Assembly: GCA_035555315.1 (NCBI GenBank)
Contig: DATMGU010000041.1
Coordinates: forward strand, 36,846-100,845
Length of the DNA stretch: 64,000 nt
Direction: 5' to 3'
From: DATMGU01 sp035555315
GTDB taxonomy: Bacteria > Pseudomonadota > Alphaproteobacteria > ATCC43930 > CGMCC-115725
In this document: piece by piece, positions 34,182 through 44,498 of the stretch
How positions within the stretch are numbered: the stretch's first letter is position 1
Layout of the letters: each line of letters begins with the position of its first letter
Program-made: the position numbers and the translations under genes
The notes under the pieces: model-generated
Seen by the model: only the letters and a program-made list of their open reading frames with translations
What the model was told of the DNA's origin: nothing
Database searches by the model: none

Positions 34182-35288
34182 TTAGCCGTCTTCCAGGTGC
34201 AGTAGGAACGTGATGCCGAGTAGCGTGCTTATCCCCGCCGGGGTCCAGGCGGCAAGAGCCACCGGGATCGTCGAAGATAGCCCCAAGGTGAACACCATCT
34301 CGGAGACGAAGTACAGCATGAACCCGGCGAACACCCCGCCGACGACCATCAGGGTCGTACCGCCCCGCCGTTGCATGCGCAGTGAAAAGATCGCGGCCAC
34401 CAAAACCATCGCGCAAAGCAGAAACGGGCGCGCCAACAGACTGTCGAAATACAGCCGATGCTTCTGGGCGGAGAACCCTGAGTTTTCCAGGAGCGCGATG
34501 AAGCTGGGCAATTGCCAGAACGACATCGTGTCCGGCGACGCGAAGCTTTCCTCGATCTTTTTCGGCGTGAGATTGGTCGGCACGAACAGTTCGGATACGA
34601 ATTGCACCGCCGGCTGGTCCGGGCGCCATTGCCAGGCATCGGCGATTCGCCAACGCGTATCTTCCAGTTGAGCCGATTTGGCGTCGACACGGCCGGTCAG
34701 CTTATCGGCGCGGCTGAAGAAAAAGATGGTGACGTCGGTAGCGAGGGCTTTCTGCTGGCTCAGCCGCCCGGCATGGATCACCGATTGCGTCCCGATACCG
34801 TCGCTTTGCCGCAGCCATAGCCCCGAATCGGACAGCAGCAAGGGGTTGTCGGTACCGCGCAGGATGCGGTTCTCCATCACCTTGAAGTGGGTCTGGGTGA
34901 CCGACGCGATCGGGTTGAAGATCGTGACGCCCGCGACGCCGACCAGAAACGCGATGCTGAGCCCCGGCATGAGGAACTGCCAAACCGATACGCCGGCCGC
35001 CCGGGCGACGATCAATTCCTGGGTTCTGGTCATCCGCCAGAATGCCAGGATGCTCCCCAGCAGCATGGCGAAGGGGGTCGCTTCCTGTGCCGTATAGGGC
35101 AGCTTCAGCGAGGTCATTTCCAACAGCACCAAGAGCGTCGCATCCGGCCGATCGGCGCCGCGCCGCAGCAATTCGATCAGGTCCGCCAGGAAGATCAGCG
35201 CCAGCATCACGAAGAAGACGCCGCCGCACCACATCAGGAATTGCCGCGAGATATACCCGAACAGCGTCCTCGGCATCGTCGCTGTCAT
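34182..35288 (-). CDS. lptG: LPS export permease LptG
   Basis: Inner-membrane permease of the LptB2FG LPS extractor, 368 aa. The N-terminal membrane segments begin LFGYISRQFLMWCGGVFFVMLALI, the coupling region is RTQELIVARAAGVSVWQFL, a periplasmic beta-jellyroll spans residues about 130-260, and three C-terminal helices follow. The ATG at 35288 overlaps the lptF stop by 4 bp; the longer upstream frame is antisense to lptF and rejected. Confidence 0.93.
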   Translation of the reverse strand: MTATMPRTLFGYISRQFLMWCGGVFFVMLALIFLADLIELLRRGADRPDATLLVLLEMTSLKLPYTAQEATPFAMLLGSILAFWRMTRTQELIVARAAGVSVWQFLMPGLSIAFLVGVAGVTIFNPIASVTQTHFKVMENRILRGTDNPLLLSDSGLWLRQSDGIGTQSVIHAGRLSQQKALATDVTIFFFSRADKLTGRVDAKSAQLEDTRWRIADAWQWRPDQPAVQFVSELFVPTNLTPKKIEESFASPDTMSFWQLPSFIALLENSGFSAQKHRLYFDSLLARPFLLCAMVLVAAIFSLRMQRRGGTTLMVVGGVFAGFMLYFVSEMVFTLGLSSTIPVALAAWTPAGISTLLGITFLLHLEDG

Positions 35289-36415
35289 ACCGTCGCACCA
35301 ACCGATGCGAGCACTATCGGACGGCGGCGGAAGGCTCGGGGCCGCAATACCAGATAGGTCGAGATGACGCTCGGCACGATGACGTTGAGGTACATCAGGA
35401 TGATTGCCAGCGGTGCGCGGTTCGACAGGTTGTTGAAGCCGATATCGGTCGCCTGCAACACCAGCACCAGCGAGAAGGCGACAAGCAACCGGCGGCCCTG
35501 GCCGCGTCGGTTGAGTTCGCCGGTCAAGAGGCAGGCGAGCCCGACCAGGGTGAACGAGATACAATAAAGCGGCGCCAGCAGTCGCTGGTGGCCCTCGACG
35601 GTCAGCCTGGTTCGCATCACCTGGTCGATGGTGTCGGCATCGGATGGCGCGAAGAGATCGCCCACATAGCGCTCGTCCGGCTGTAGCTGGCGGGCGCCCG
35701 GGGCGTCGCGAAAATCCCCCAGATCCAGCGTGTTGCGCTCGAAGCTCAAGACCTGCAATTCACCCCGGGCGGTGTTGTAGGTCTGCCGCGTGCCGTTCAA
35801 CATCAGGACGCGGGGTGCCGTCTCCGTCTGCACGATGGCGCCGCGCTCCGCGGTCAGCGTGACCGGTCGGGCCGGGTCGCGGGTGTCCTGGATCAGCAAG
35901 CCGAGCAACTCGCCATTGGCGTCGCGCGCCCGCACATAGACGGTGAGCGTGTCCGACACGGTGTTGAACTGACCGTCCTGCAGCAGCACCGAGGTGAACT
36001 GATTGCGGATCCTGAATTGCAGGTCCTTGAACTCGTTCTTCGAGGCCGGCAGCAGGTAGAGCGTCAAGCTCAGCATCATCGCCGTGCCGATCAGCGCCAT
36101 GGCCATGCCCGGTGCGGCCAGCCCGAATTGGGAGAGCCCCGTGGCGCGCATGACGATGAGTTCGCTATCCGCCGTCAGCTTGTTGTAGGTGAAGATCACC
36201 GCGATCACGAGCGCCACCGGCAAGACGATCGCCAGCCATTGCGGCAGTGTCAGAATCGACAGCTCGCCAAAGATCTTGAGGCCGACTCCGCGATTCACGA
36301 CGAAGTCGATCAACCGCAGTGAACCGATCAGCCAGATGGCCGCGGTGAGGCCGAGGGTGATGAACATGGTCACCCCGAAACTCTGGCGCAGCACATAGCG
36401 TGTCAGCCGCGTCAT
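35285..36415 (-). CDS. lptF: LPS export permease LptF
   Basis: Partner permease of LptG, 376 aa. It starts TRLTRYVLRQSFGVTMFITLGL, has ADSELIVMRATGLSQFGLAAP (coupling helix), a periplasmic domain and C-terminal helices ending before RRRPIVLASVGATV. The start is at 36415 (GGAAAGG 6 nt upstream) rather than 36421. It leads lptF-lptG-lptD-surA-pdxA-rsmA and is divergent from pepA. TATAGT near 36500 on the minus strand is a possible -10. Confidence 0.93.
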   Translation of the reverse strand: MTRLTRYVLRQSFGVTMFITLGLTAAIWLIGSLRLIDFVVNRGVGLKIFGELSILTLPQWLAIVLPVALVIAVIFTYNKLTADSELIVMRATGLSQFGLAAPGMAMALIGTAMMLSLTLYLLPASKNEFKDLQFRIRNQFTSVLLQDGQFNTVSDTLTVYVRARDANGELLGLLIQDTRDPARPVTLTAERGAIVQTETAPRVLMLNGTRQTYNTARGELQVLSFERNTLDLGDFRDAPGARQLQPDERYVGDLFAPSDADTIDQVMRTRLTVEGHQRLLAPLYCISFTLVGLACLLTGELNRRGQGRRLLVAFSLVLVLQATDIGFNNLSNRAPLAIILMYLNVIVPSVISTYLVLRPRAFRRRPIVLASVGATV

Positions 36416-36640
36416 CACCATCCTTTCCGCCGGCTCCTCTGATATGCAACGTCCCTGGGCCCGACCGTCGCGTAGCGGCGGTGGGCGGGTCCGCGCACTA
36501 TACAAACTGGATTTCGGCAAAACCTAGGCCGATTTTGCGCTGATACCCTTTGGCGGTCAGGAATGCTAGAAGTCGGAAAAGCTTGGGGAGGCATCGCGAC
36601 GCCCGCGTTGGCCTAGAGTATAGAGATCCGAAGGAAAACC

Positions 36641-38128
36641 ATGAAGCTCAGTTTCGCTGCCGCCGTTCCGCCGAAGACCGGCGCCGTTATCGTCGGTGTC
36701 CTGGAGGGAGGCGAACTCCTGCCGTCAGCCGCCCGGCTCGACACCGAGATCGGCGGCGCCTTGAGCCGCGCGCTGAAATCCAGCCGGTTTACCGGCAAGC
36801 GGGACGAGGTGTTGGCGCTGGTGGCGCCCGCCGGCACCACGCTCAGCCGGATCGTCCTGGTCGGCCTCGGCAAAGCCGACGCGGTCGATGCCTTGGCGCT
36901 GCAATCGATCGGCGGCACGCTGGTCGCCCATCTCAATACGGTGGGCGAGACCGAGGCCGCGGTGCTGCTCGACGAGCTTGCCGCCATCGCGGCGGATCAG
37001 GCGGCGGCGAACCTCGCCTTCGGCGCGCGGCTGCGGTTCTATCGGTTCGACAAGTACCGGACCCGGGAGAAGCCCGAACAAAAGCCGAGCCTGAAGAAGC
37101 TGGCGGTGCTGACCGATGCCGCGAGCGCCGCGAAAAAGGCGTTTCAACCGCTCGACCGGATCGCCGATGGCGTTTTCCTGACCCGCGACGTGGTGTCCGA
37201 GCCGCCCAATGTCATTTATCCGGAAACCCTGGCGGAGCAGGCGGTCGAGTTGGCGTCGCTCGGCCTCGAGGTCGAGGTGCTCGACGAGAAAAAGATGAAA
37301 AAGCTCGGCATGGGTGCCTTGCTGGGCGTCGGGCAGGGCAGCAGCCGGCCGCCGCGCCTGGTCGTGATGACGTGGCAGGGCGGCCGCAAGGATGAGGCGC
37401 CGGTGGCGTTCATCGGCAAGGGCATCACCTTCGACACCGGCGGCATCTCGATCAAGCCGGCGGCCGGCATGGAAGACATGAAGTGGGACATGGCCGGGTC
37501 GGGCGTCGTGCTGGGCTTGATGAAGGCCCTGGCCGGCCGCAAGGCGAAGGCCAATGTGGTCGGCGTCGTGGCGCTCGCCGAGAACATGCCCGACGGCAAC
37601 GCGCAGCGGCCGGGCGACATCGTAACCTCGATGTCGGGCCAGACCATCGAGGTGCTGAACACCGATGCCGAGGGCCGGCTGGTGCTCGCCGATGCTCTCT
37701 GGTACACGCAAGACCGCTTCAAGCCGAAATTCATGGTCAATCTGGCGACGCTGACGGGGGCGATCATCATCGCGCTCGGCCACGAACATGGCGGGTTGTT
37801 CAGCAATGACGACGTCCTGTCGGAACGGTTGACCGCCGCCGGCAAGGCGGTCGGCGAGCCGCTGTGGCGTTTGCCGCTCGCCGATGTCTACGACCGCGAC
37901 CTCGATAGCGACGCGGCCGATGTCAAGAACATCGGCTCCGGCCGGGGTGCCGGCAGCATCCTCGGCGCGCAATTCCTGAAGCGTTTCGTCAATGACGTGC
38001 CCTGGGCGCATCTCGATATCGCCGGCATGGCGTGGACCAAACGCGACGCGCCGACCGTGCCCAAGGGCGCCTCGGCGTTCGGCGTCCGGCTGCTCGACCG
38101 GCTGGTCGCAGATCATTACGAAGGGTAG
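36641..38128 (+). CDS. pepA: Leucyl aminopeptidase PepA
   Basis: Cytosolic M17 metallo-aminopeptidase, 495 aa. Metal and active-site motifs are FIGKGITFDTGGISIKP, DMAGSGVVLG and the signature NTDAEGRLVLADAL. AAGGAAAACC lies just before the ATG. Divergence from lptF is conserved in proteobacteria. In some species PepA also binds DNA; nothing here tests that. Confidence 0.96.
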   Translation: MKLSFAAAVPPKTGAVIVGVLEGGELLPSAARLDTEIGGALSRALKSSRFTGKRDEVLALVAPAGTTLSRIVLVGLGKADAVDALALQSIGGTLVAHLNTVGETEAAVLLDELAAIAADQAAANLAFGARLRFYRFDKYRTREKPEQKPSLKKLAVLTDAASAAKKAFQPLDRIADGVFLTRDVVSEPPNVIYPETLAEQAVELASLGLEVEVLDEKKMKKLGMGALLGVGQGSSRPPRLVVMTWQGGRKDEAPVAFIGKGITFDTGGISIKPAAGMEDMKWDMAGSGVVLGLMKALAGRKAKANVVGVVALAENMPDGNAQRPGDIVTSMSGQTIEVLNTDAEGRLVLADALWYTQDRFKPKFMVNLATLTGAIIIALGHEHGGLFSNDDVLSERLTAAGKAVGEPLWRLPLADVYDRDLDSDAADVKNIGSGRGAGSILGAQFLKRFVNDVPWAHLDIAGMAWTKRDAPTVPKGASAFGVRLLDRLVADHYEG

Positions 38129-38146
38129 GGGCACTAAGCTGGCGGC

Positions 38147-38596
38147 ATGACCGAGATCGGCTTCTATCACCTGCAGCGCACGCCGTTGGTCCAGGCGCTG
38201 CCGCGGCTGCTGGACAAGGCGGTCGCGGCGGGGCACCGGGTCGTTGTCAAGGCGCCGGACGTGGCGGCCGTGCAGCGCCTTGATGTCGCGCTCTGGACCT
38301 ACAATCCGCAGAGTTTCCTGCCGCACGGTACCGACCGGGACGGTTTCGCCGATCAGCAGCCGATCTATCTCACCAGCGGCGAGGAGAATCCGAACGCCGC
38401 TGGTCTGCTGGTGCTGATCGGCGGTGCCGAAAGCGCCGCGATCGGCACCTACACGCGCTGCCTCGACCTGTTCGACGGTGCCGATCCGGCCGAGGTCGAC
38501 GCGGCGCGGCGGCGTTGGCGGGTCCAGCAGGCCGCGGGCCATAGCCTGACCTACTGGCAGCAGAACGACGCCGGAGGCTGGGGCAAGAAGGCCTGA
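38147..38596 (+). CDS. holC: DNA polymerase III chi subunit HolC
   Basis: Clamp-loader accessory that binds SSB, 149 aa. The N-terminus EIGFYHLQRTPLVQALPRLL is typical, followed by LWTYNPQSFLPHGT, QQPIYLTSGEENPN and a C-terminal RRRWRVQQAAGHSLTYWQQ. It lies 18 bp after pepA, the usual pepA-holC order. Confidence 0.93.
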   Translation: MTEIGFYHLQRTPLVQALPRLLDKAVAAGHRVVVKAPDVAAVQRLDVALWTYNPQSFLPHGTDRDGFADQQPIYLTSGEENPNAAGLLVLIGGAESAAIGTYTRCLDLFDGADPAEVDAARRRWRVQQAAGHSLTYWQQNDAGGWGKKA

Positions 38597-38733
38597 GGCT
38601 CTCCGTCGCCCCTCTCCGGCGCATCGCTCCCCTGTGAGCGTGGCAGCGGCGTTGCCCTCGATTGGCCGTTGCGCCTATATACGGCGCAGTTTTTCCGACA
38701 TCGCGGCCGGGCCTGCCCGGCATGGGAGTTTTA

Positions 38734-39156
38734 ATGACCGTCGAACGTACTCTTTCGATCCTGAAGCCGGACGCCACGCGGCGCAACCTGACCGGCAAGA
38801 TCAACAGCCGCTTCGAGGAAGCCGGCTTGCGCATCATCGCGCAGAAGCGGCTGCAACTCAGCCCGGCGATCGCCGGCGAGTTCTATGCCGTGCACAAGGC
38901 GCGGCCGTTCTTCAACGATCTGGTGAAGTCGATGACCGTCGGTCCGGTGGTGGTCCAGGTGCTGGAAGGCGTCAACGCCGTCGCCCATCACCGTGAAGTC
39001 ATGGGCGCCACCAACCCGGCGAACGCCGCTCCGGGCACCATCCGCAAGGATTTCGCGGAATCGATCGAAGCCAATTCGGTCCACGGTTCGGACAGTGTCG
39101 AGAACGCCGCGATCGAGATCGCGTTCTTCTTCGCCGGCTATGAGATCTGCCCCTAA
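38734..39156 (+). CDS. ndk: Nucleoside diphosphate kinase
   Basis: Balances NTP pools by phosphate transfer, 140 aa, the usual length. It has RTLSILKPDATRRN, the phospho-His117 in NSVHGSDS, and the C-terminal FFFAGYEICP. The start at 38734 follows GGGAG; the longer frame from 38662 is rejected. A hairpin terminator follows. Confidence 0.97.
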   Translation: MTVERTLSILKPDATRRNLTGKINSRFEEAGLRIIAQKRLQLSPAIAGEFYAVHKARPFFNDLVKSMTVGPVVVQVLEGVNAVAHHREVMGATNPANAAPGTIRKDFAESIEANSVHGSDSVENAAIEIAFFFAGYEICP

Positions 39157-39169
39157 CGCCGAAGATCGA

Positions 39170-39199
39170 GGGACCGGAGTCGTTAGCGGCTCCGGTCCC
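39170..39199. terminator. Bidirectional hairpin after ndk
   Basis: A 10-bp perfect stem (GGGACCGGAG / CTCCGGTCCC) with a 10-nt loop lies between ndk and the convergent small COX4-like gene. The T-run is poor, so it may act on either strand or with help. Confidence 0.6.
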
Positions 39200-39224
39200 C
39201 TCAAACCATAAGGGCGGCAGGCGA

Positions 39225-39347
39225 TCAGAGCAGGAAGATCGCCATGCCGATGACGATCACGGCGACGGCGGTCGAGGCGATCTTAACGAACCGCGTGAAG
39301 CCGTTCCACGATGCCTGATGTCGTGCCAGATCGTCGTTCATGACCAT
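39225..39347 (-). CDS. Mini aa3-type cytochrome c oxidase subunit IV-like protein
   Basis: A 40-residue protein with a short polar head (NDDLARHQASWNGFTRFVKI) and one membrane helix (ASTAVAVIVIGMAIFLL). The pattern 'H/RxxxWxGFxRxxK' before a single helix matches the small bacterial aa3 oxidase subunit IV family (COX4_pro_2). The start at 39347 has AGGGG 8 nt upstream; an in-frame ATG at 39341 is possible. It is not beside other oxidase genes. Its shortness makes the family call tentative. Confidence 0.6.
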   Translation of the reverse strand: MVMNDDLARHQASWNGFTRFVKIASTAVAVIVIGMAIFLL

Positions 39348-39418
39348 CGTATAAACCCCTGTTTCATCCAACCATGGGGCGCTGTTTAGTGCGCCATCGG
39401 CCGGTTTGGCAAGTGTGG

Positions 39419-40108
39419 TCACCGCCCCGGCGGCGGATGGGTCGGCAGATCCGGCGGATTCAGCAGCGCCGGCACCTCGGCAACCGGATCCAGCACCTCC
39501 ACGCGGTCGTCGATCAGCCTGATCCGCCGTTCCGCGATCAGGCGAAGGGCGAGGGGATAGGCGCGATGCTCGGCGGCCTGCACCCGGGCCGCCAGGCCGA
39601 CCTCGTCGTCGCCCGGCAGCACCGGGACCACGGCCTGGACGATGATCGGCCCGTCATCCAGCTCCGGCCGCACGAAATGCACGGTACAGCCGCTGAAGCG
39701 CACCCCGGCGGTCAGCGCCTGGGCATGGGTGTGCAGCCCGCGAAACGCCGGCAGCAGAGACGGGTGGATGTTGATCAGCCGATCGCGCCACAGCTCGACG
39801 AAGGCGGTCGTCAGCACGCGCATGAAGCCGGCCAGGCAGACCAGCTCCACCTCATGCTCGCGCAGCGCCTGATCCAGCGCCCCGTCGAAGCTCGGTCGGT
39901 CGGGATAGGCGCGGTGCGCGATCACGCGGCAGGCGATGCCGCCGCGTGCCGCGCGTTCCAGCGCCAGGACGTCCGGCTTGTTCGAGATCACCACGACGAT
40001 TTCAGCCGGGAAACCCGGCATGGCGCAGAGGTCGATCAGCGCTTGGAGGTTGGTGCCCGAACCGGAGACCAGCACGCCGACCCGAAGGCGGCCGGTCACT
40101 GGCGGCAT
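39419..40108 (-). CDS. purN: Phosphoribosylglycinamide formyltransferase PurN
   Basis: Transfers formyl from 10-formyl-THF to GAR in purine synthesis, 229 aa. Motifs are VLVSGSGTNLQALID, LAGFMRVL, NIHPSLLPAFRGLHTHAQAL (catalytic Asn-His) and GCTVHFVRPELDDGPII (catalytic Asp). It follows purM by 1 bp. It ends with a proline-rich tail. Confidence 0.95.
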   Translation of the reverse strand: MPPVTGRLRVGVLVSGSGTNLQALIDLCAMPGFPAEIVVVISNKPDVLALERAARGGIACRVIAHRAYPDRPSFDGALDQALREHEVELVCLAGFMRVLTTAFVELWRDRLINIHPSLLPAFRGLHTHAQALTAGVRFSGCTVHFVRPELDDGPIIVQAVVPVLPGDDEVGLAARVQAAEHRAYPLALRLIAERRIRLIDDRVEVLDPVAEVPALLNPPDLPTHPPPGR

Positions 40109-40109
40109 C

Positions 40110-41201
<1,092 letters not shown>

Positions 41202-41322
41202 TCGGCGTTATGTACAGCATGTGGGCGGTTTTTTGTATGAGGTACCCCTTACGAAAAATCATGGCTGCCGCCATACTCGACCCGATCCGTTGATGTTGCC
41301 CATCGGCGAGCCGTCGGGCTGA

Positions 41323-41348
41323 GCGAGCTTATTGGGCGAGCTTATTGG
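41323..41348. repeat. Perfect 13-bp tandem duplication before the DUF2066 gene
   Basis: GCGAGCTTATTGG occurs twice in direct tandem at 41323-41335 and 41336-41348, 17 bp before the ATG of the next gene. Confidence 0.9.
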
Positions 41349-41364
41349 AAAGTATGCGTTTTTA

Positions 41365-42540
41365 ATGAGTGAGCGACCCCGAACCGCCCGTGCCGGATGG
41401 CTTCTATCCAGCGCTATCATCGCCTGCGCGCTGATCTGGTGCGCGGGGACACCGGCCCGGGCCGCGGATTTTCCGGCGGCCTTCGTCGTCGCCGATGTCC
41501 CGGTCGATGCGACCGGCCAAACCCCGGCCACGGCGCGCGACGCGGCACAGCTCGATGGCGAGCGCCGGGCGTTTCGCCAACTGCTGGAGCGGCTGACGGC
41601 CAAGAGCGATTGGGGCCGTTTGCCGGCCGCGAACGATGCGCAGCTCGGCCAGGTCGTACAGGATTTCGAAGTGGTCAGCGAACGGGCCCTGGCGACGCGC
41701 TATGTCGGCAGATACACCTTCCGTTTCAACCCGCGCGAGACGCGGCGCCTGCTGCAGAGCGCCAACATCCCCTTCACGGAGCTCGCGAGCAAGCCGGTGG
41801 TGATCGTGCCGGTGCTGAAGACGGCGGGCCAGGTCAGGCTGTGGGACGATCCCAACCCGTGGCGGGCGGCGTGGAACGCGGCCAATCACAAGAGCGGTCT
41901 GGTACCGTTCGCCGTGCCGATCGGCGATCTGGGCGATGTCCAGGCCTTCGATGTGTCGGCGGCAAGCGCGCCGAAGCCGGAACAGATCGCGGCTTTGAGC
42001 AATCGGTATGGTGGTGGCGATCCGGTGGTGGTGATCGCGGCCGAGACGACGGCCGGTTCGGATACGGTGCTGGATATCACGGCGACCCGGTATGGCCTTA
42101 CCGGCACCGACACGGCGACGGCCCGGGCGCAGGCGCCGAAGGCCGGGGGCGAACCCTATGCCTCCGCGGTTGGTGCCGTGCTGCGCGCGCTGGAGGAGAA
42201 CTGGAAGCAGGCGACGATCTCCCATGGCGGCAGCGGCACGCTGGTGGTGTCGGTCCCGGTCGCCGGCGGCCTCGCCGACTGGATCGGGGTGCGCGACCGG
42301 CTCGCCCGGATCGTGACCATCAAGGGCCAGGACGTGCTGTTCCTCAGCAAGGATGAGGTGCGCGTGCAGCTGCGCTTCACCGGCGATCCCGGACAGTTGC
42401 GTATCGCCTGCGCGCAGCAGGACCTGATCCTGGCTCAGGCGGACCCGTTCTGGACGTTGCGCCGCCGGGCGGCCGCGGAAACGGCCGCGGCCCCGGGTTC
42501 GGTCGCAGCCCCGGTCGCGGGTAGCACCCCTTCGCCATGA
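41365..42540 (+). CDS. DUF2066 family exported protein
   Basis: Exported protein of unknown function, 391 aa. A signal peptide of about 33 residues (AGWLLSSAIIACALIWCAGTPARAAD) precedes the DUF2066-like domain (AFVVADVPVDATGQTPATARDAA, RRAFRQLLERLT). The C-terminal tail is rich in Ala, Pro and Val. I chose the ATG at 41365; a TTG at 41332 is in frame but falls inside a tandem duplication. It overlaps the perM-like gene by 4 bp and precedes hda, a recurrent alphaproteobacterial trio. Confidence 0.85.
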   Translation: MSERPRTARAGWLLSSAIIACALIWCAGTPARAADFPAAFVVADVPVDATGQTPATARDAAQLDGERRAFRQLLERLTAKSDWGRLPAANDAQLGQVVQDFEVVSERALATRYVGRYTFRFNPRETRRLLQSANIPFTELASKPVVIVPVLKTAGQVRLWDDPNPWRAAWNAANHKSGLVPFAVPIGDLGDVQAFDVSAASAPKPEQIAALSNRYGGGDPVVVIAAETTAGSDTVLDITATRYGLTGTDTATARAQAPKAGGEPYASAVGAVLRALEENWKQATISHGGSGTLVVSVPVAGGLADWIGVRDRLARIVTIKGQDVLFLSKDEVRVQLRFTGDPGQLRIACAQQDLILAQADPFWTLRRRAAAETAAAPGSVAAPVAGSTPSP

Positions 42541-43643
42541 GCCGGACTTGGTTGCGGAGCGCGTTCTGGATCGGCGGCCTGCTGCTGGTAGCGATCTTCA
42601 TGTGGCTGCTGAGCGGCATCATGCTGCCGTTCGTCGCCGGTCTTGCGATCGCGTTTTTCCTCGATCCGATGGCCGATCGGCTGGAGCGGCTGCGGCTGCC
42701 GCGCTCCGTGGCGGCGTTTATCGTGCTGCTGGTGTTCTTCATGGCGGTGATCGCCGCCCTGGTGTTGTTGGTGCCGCTGATCCAGGCGCAGGTCACCCAA
42801 TTCATCGCGCAGCTGCCGACCTATGTGCAGGCGGTGACCGCCCAGGCCAATCGGTTGATCGACATTCTGAACGAACAGCTCAACCCGGACGACGTCGCCA
42901 AGCTGCGCGAAGCGGCGAGCGCTCGGGCCGGCGACGCGCTATCCGCCCTCGGCAAGGTGCTGACCAGCGTCGTGACCGGCGGGGTGGCGGTCGCCAATAT
43001 CCTGTCCCTGGTGTTCATCACGCCGATCGTCGCGTTCTTCATGCTGCGCGACTGGGATCGGCTGGTCGCGCGCATCGATAGCTGGCTGCCGCGCCAGCAT
43101 CTGCACACGATCCGCGAGCAGGCGCTTCTGATCGAGGAGACGCTGTCCGGGTTCCTGCGCGGCCAGGCGATGGTGTGTGCTCTGCTGGGGATTTTTTACG
43201 GCTTGGCGCTGACCGTCATCGGGTTGAATTTCGGGCTGGTGATCGGCTTGTTCACCGGATTTCTGATCTTCATCCCGTTCCTCGGCGGCTTGACCGGCGC
43301 GGTGCTGTCGGTCGGCCTCGCCTTCGCCCAATTCGGCGATTGGCACCGGCCGGCGGTTGTCGCGGCGGTCTTCGTCGTCGGCCAGGGGCTGGAGGGCAAT
43401 GTGCTGACGCCCAAGCTGGTCGGCGACAGCGTGCATCTGCATCCGGTGTGGATCATCTTCGCCTTGCTGGCCTTCGGCGCGTTGTTCGGTTTCGTCGGGG
43501 TGTTGCTGGCGGTGCCGTTGGCGGCGGTGATCGGCGTGCTGATGCGCTTCGCCTTGAAGCAATACCTGACCAGCCCGCTCTACGATCCGCGATACGACAG
43601 CGCACCGGTCCTCACCGAGGTTTCGGTGAAGCGGCTGCCATGA
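42537..43643 (+). CDS. perM: AI-2E/PerM family membrane permease
   Basis: Polytopic membrane protein of the AI-2E transporter (UPF0118) family, 368 aa. About eight membrane segments are visible. Family signatures are FITPIVAFFMLRDWDRL and IPFLGGLTGAVLSVGLAFAQ, with GQGLEGNVLTPKLVGDSVHL near the C-terminus. The substrate is not predictable; the family includes autoinducer-2 exporters and Na+/H+ antiporters. It overlaps both neighbours by 4 bp. Confidence 0.9.
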   Translation: MSRTWLRSAFWIGGLLLVAIFMWLLSGIMLPFVAGLAIAFFLDPMADRLERLRLPRSVAAFIVLLVFFMAVIAALVLLVPLIQAQVTQFIAQLPTYVQAVTAQANRLIDILNEQLNPDDVAKLREAASARAGDALSALGKVLTSVVTGGVAVANILSLVFITPIVAFFMLRDWDRLVARIDSWLPRQHLHTIREQALLIEETLSGFLRGQAMVCALLGIFYGLALTVIGLNFGLVIGLFTGFLIFIPFLGGLTGAVLSVGLAFAQFGDWHRPAVVAAVFVVGQGLEGNVLTPKLVGDSVHLHPVWIIFALLAFGALFGFVGVLLAVPLAAVIGVLMRFALKQYLTSPLYDPRYDSAPVLTEVSVKRLP

Positions 43644-44341
43644 CCCGCCCCGCGGGCGGCATGGGCGAGCGTCGTCAGTTGCCGCTGGATCTCGGCCACG
43701 ATCCCGCCTTCGGGCTGGGCGATTTCCTGGTGGCGGACAGCAACCAGGCGGCCGTCGCCTGGCTGGACCGGTGGCCGCGATGGCCGGCACCGGCACTCGT
43801 GCTGGTCGGGCCACCGGGTTCCGGCAAAACCCATCTGGCGTGCCTGTGGCAGGCGAGATCGGGCGCCAGGCGGATCGCCGGCTGCGATCTCACCCCGAGT
43901 CGCGTGCCTGACCTCCTGGGCGACGCGCAGGCCATCGTCGTCGACGATGCGCGCCAGGCCGGCGAACAGGCGCTGCTGCATCTCTACAACATGATCGCGG
44001 AGCGGCGCGGACACGCGCTGCTGACCGCCACGGCCGCGCCGGCGCGCTGGCCGATCGCCCTGGCGGATCTCCGCTCGCGCCTGGTCGCGGCCCCCTTGAT
44101 CGAGCTGGCGCCGCCGGATGACGCGTTGCTCGGTGCCGTGCTGGTAAAGCTGTTCGCCGACCGGCAGATCGCCGTCGGGCAGGAAGTCGTCGCGTTTCTC
44201 GCAACCCGGCTGGAACGGTCTTTCGAGGCGGCGCGGCGCGTCGTCGCCGCGATCGACCAAGCGGCCTTGGCGGCTGGCCGCCCCGTCACCGTGCCGTTGG
44301 CGCGCGAGGTACTGCTGGCGACGGAGGCGGAGCACGCGTAG
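43640..44341 (+). CDS. hda: DnaA regulatory inactivator Hda
   Basis: AAA+ protein that, loaded on the sliding clamp, stimulates hydrolysis of DnaA-ATP to prevent re-initiation, 233 aa. The clamp-binding motif QLPLDL is at residues 13-18. Walker A is VGPPGSGKTHLA, Walker B is AIVVDDA, and the sensor/arginine-finger part follows (ALADLRSRLVAAP). The start overlaps the permease gene. Confidence 0.93.
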   Translation: MTRPAGGMGERRQLPLDLGHDPAFGLGDFLVADSNQAAVAWLDRWPRWPAPALVLVGPPGSGKTHLACLWQARSGARRIAGCDLTPSRVPDLLGDAQAIVVDDARQAGEQALLHLYNMIAERRGHALLTATAAPARWPIALADLRSRLVAAPLIELAPPDDALLGAVLVKLFADRQIAVGQEVVAFLATRLERSFEAARRVVAAIDQAALAAGRPVTVPLAREVLLATEAEHA

Positions 44342-44498
44342 TAAAATTAGTGCCGTTGCATAGCGGTTTTGACGGGTTGACCTTGCGACGGACAGACGGT
44401 CTCCCAGATCGCGGTGGTTCCCAATCTGCTCCCCTCCCGCCCCCAGGGGCTGTGAGGAGAGCGCCAACCAGTCGGCCGCCCCCCTGCGGAGCTATCAG

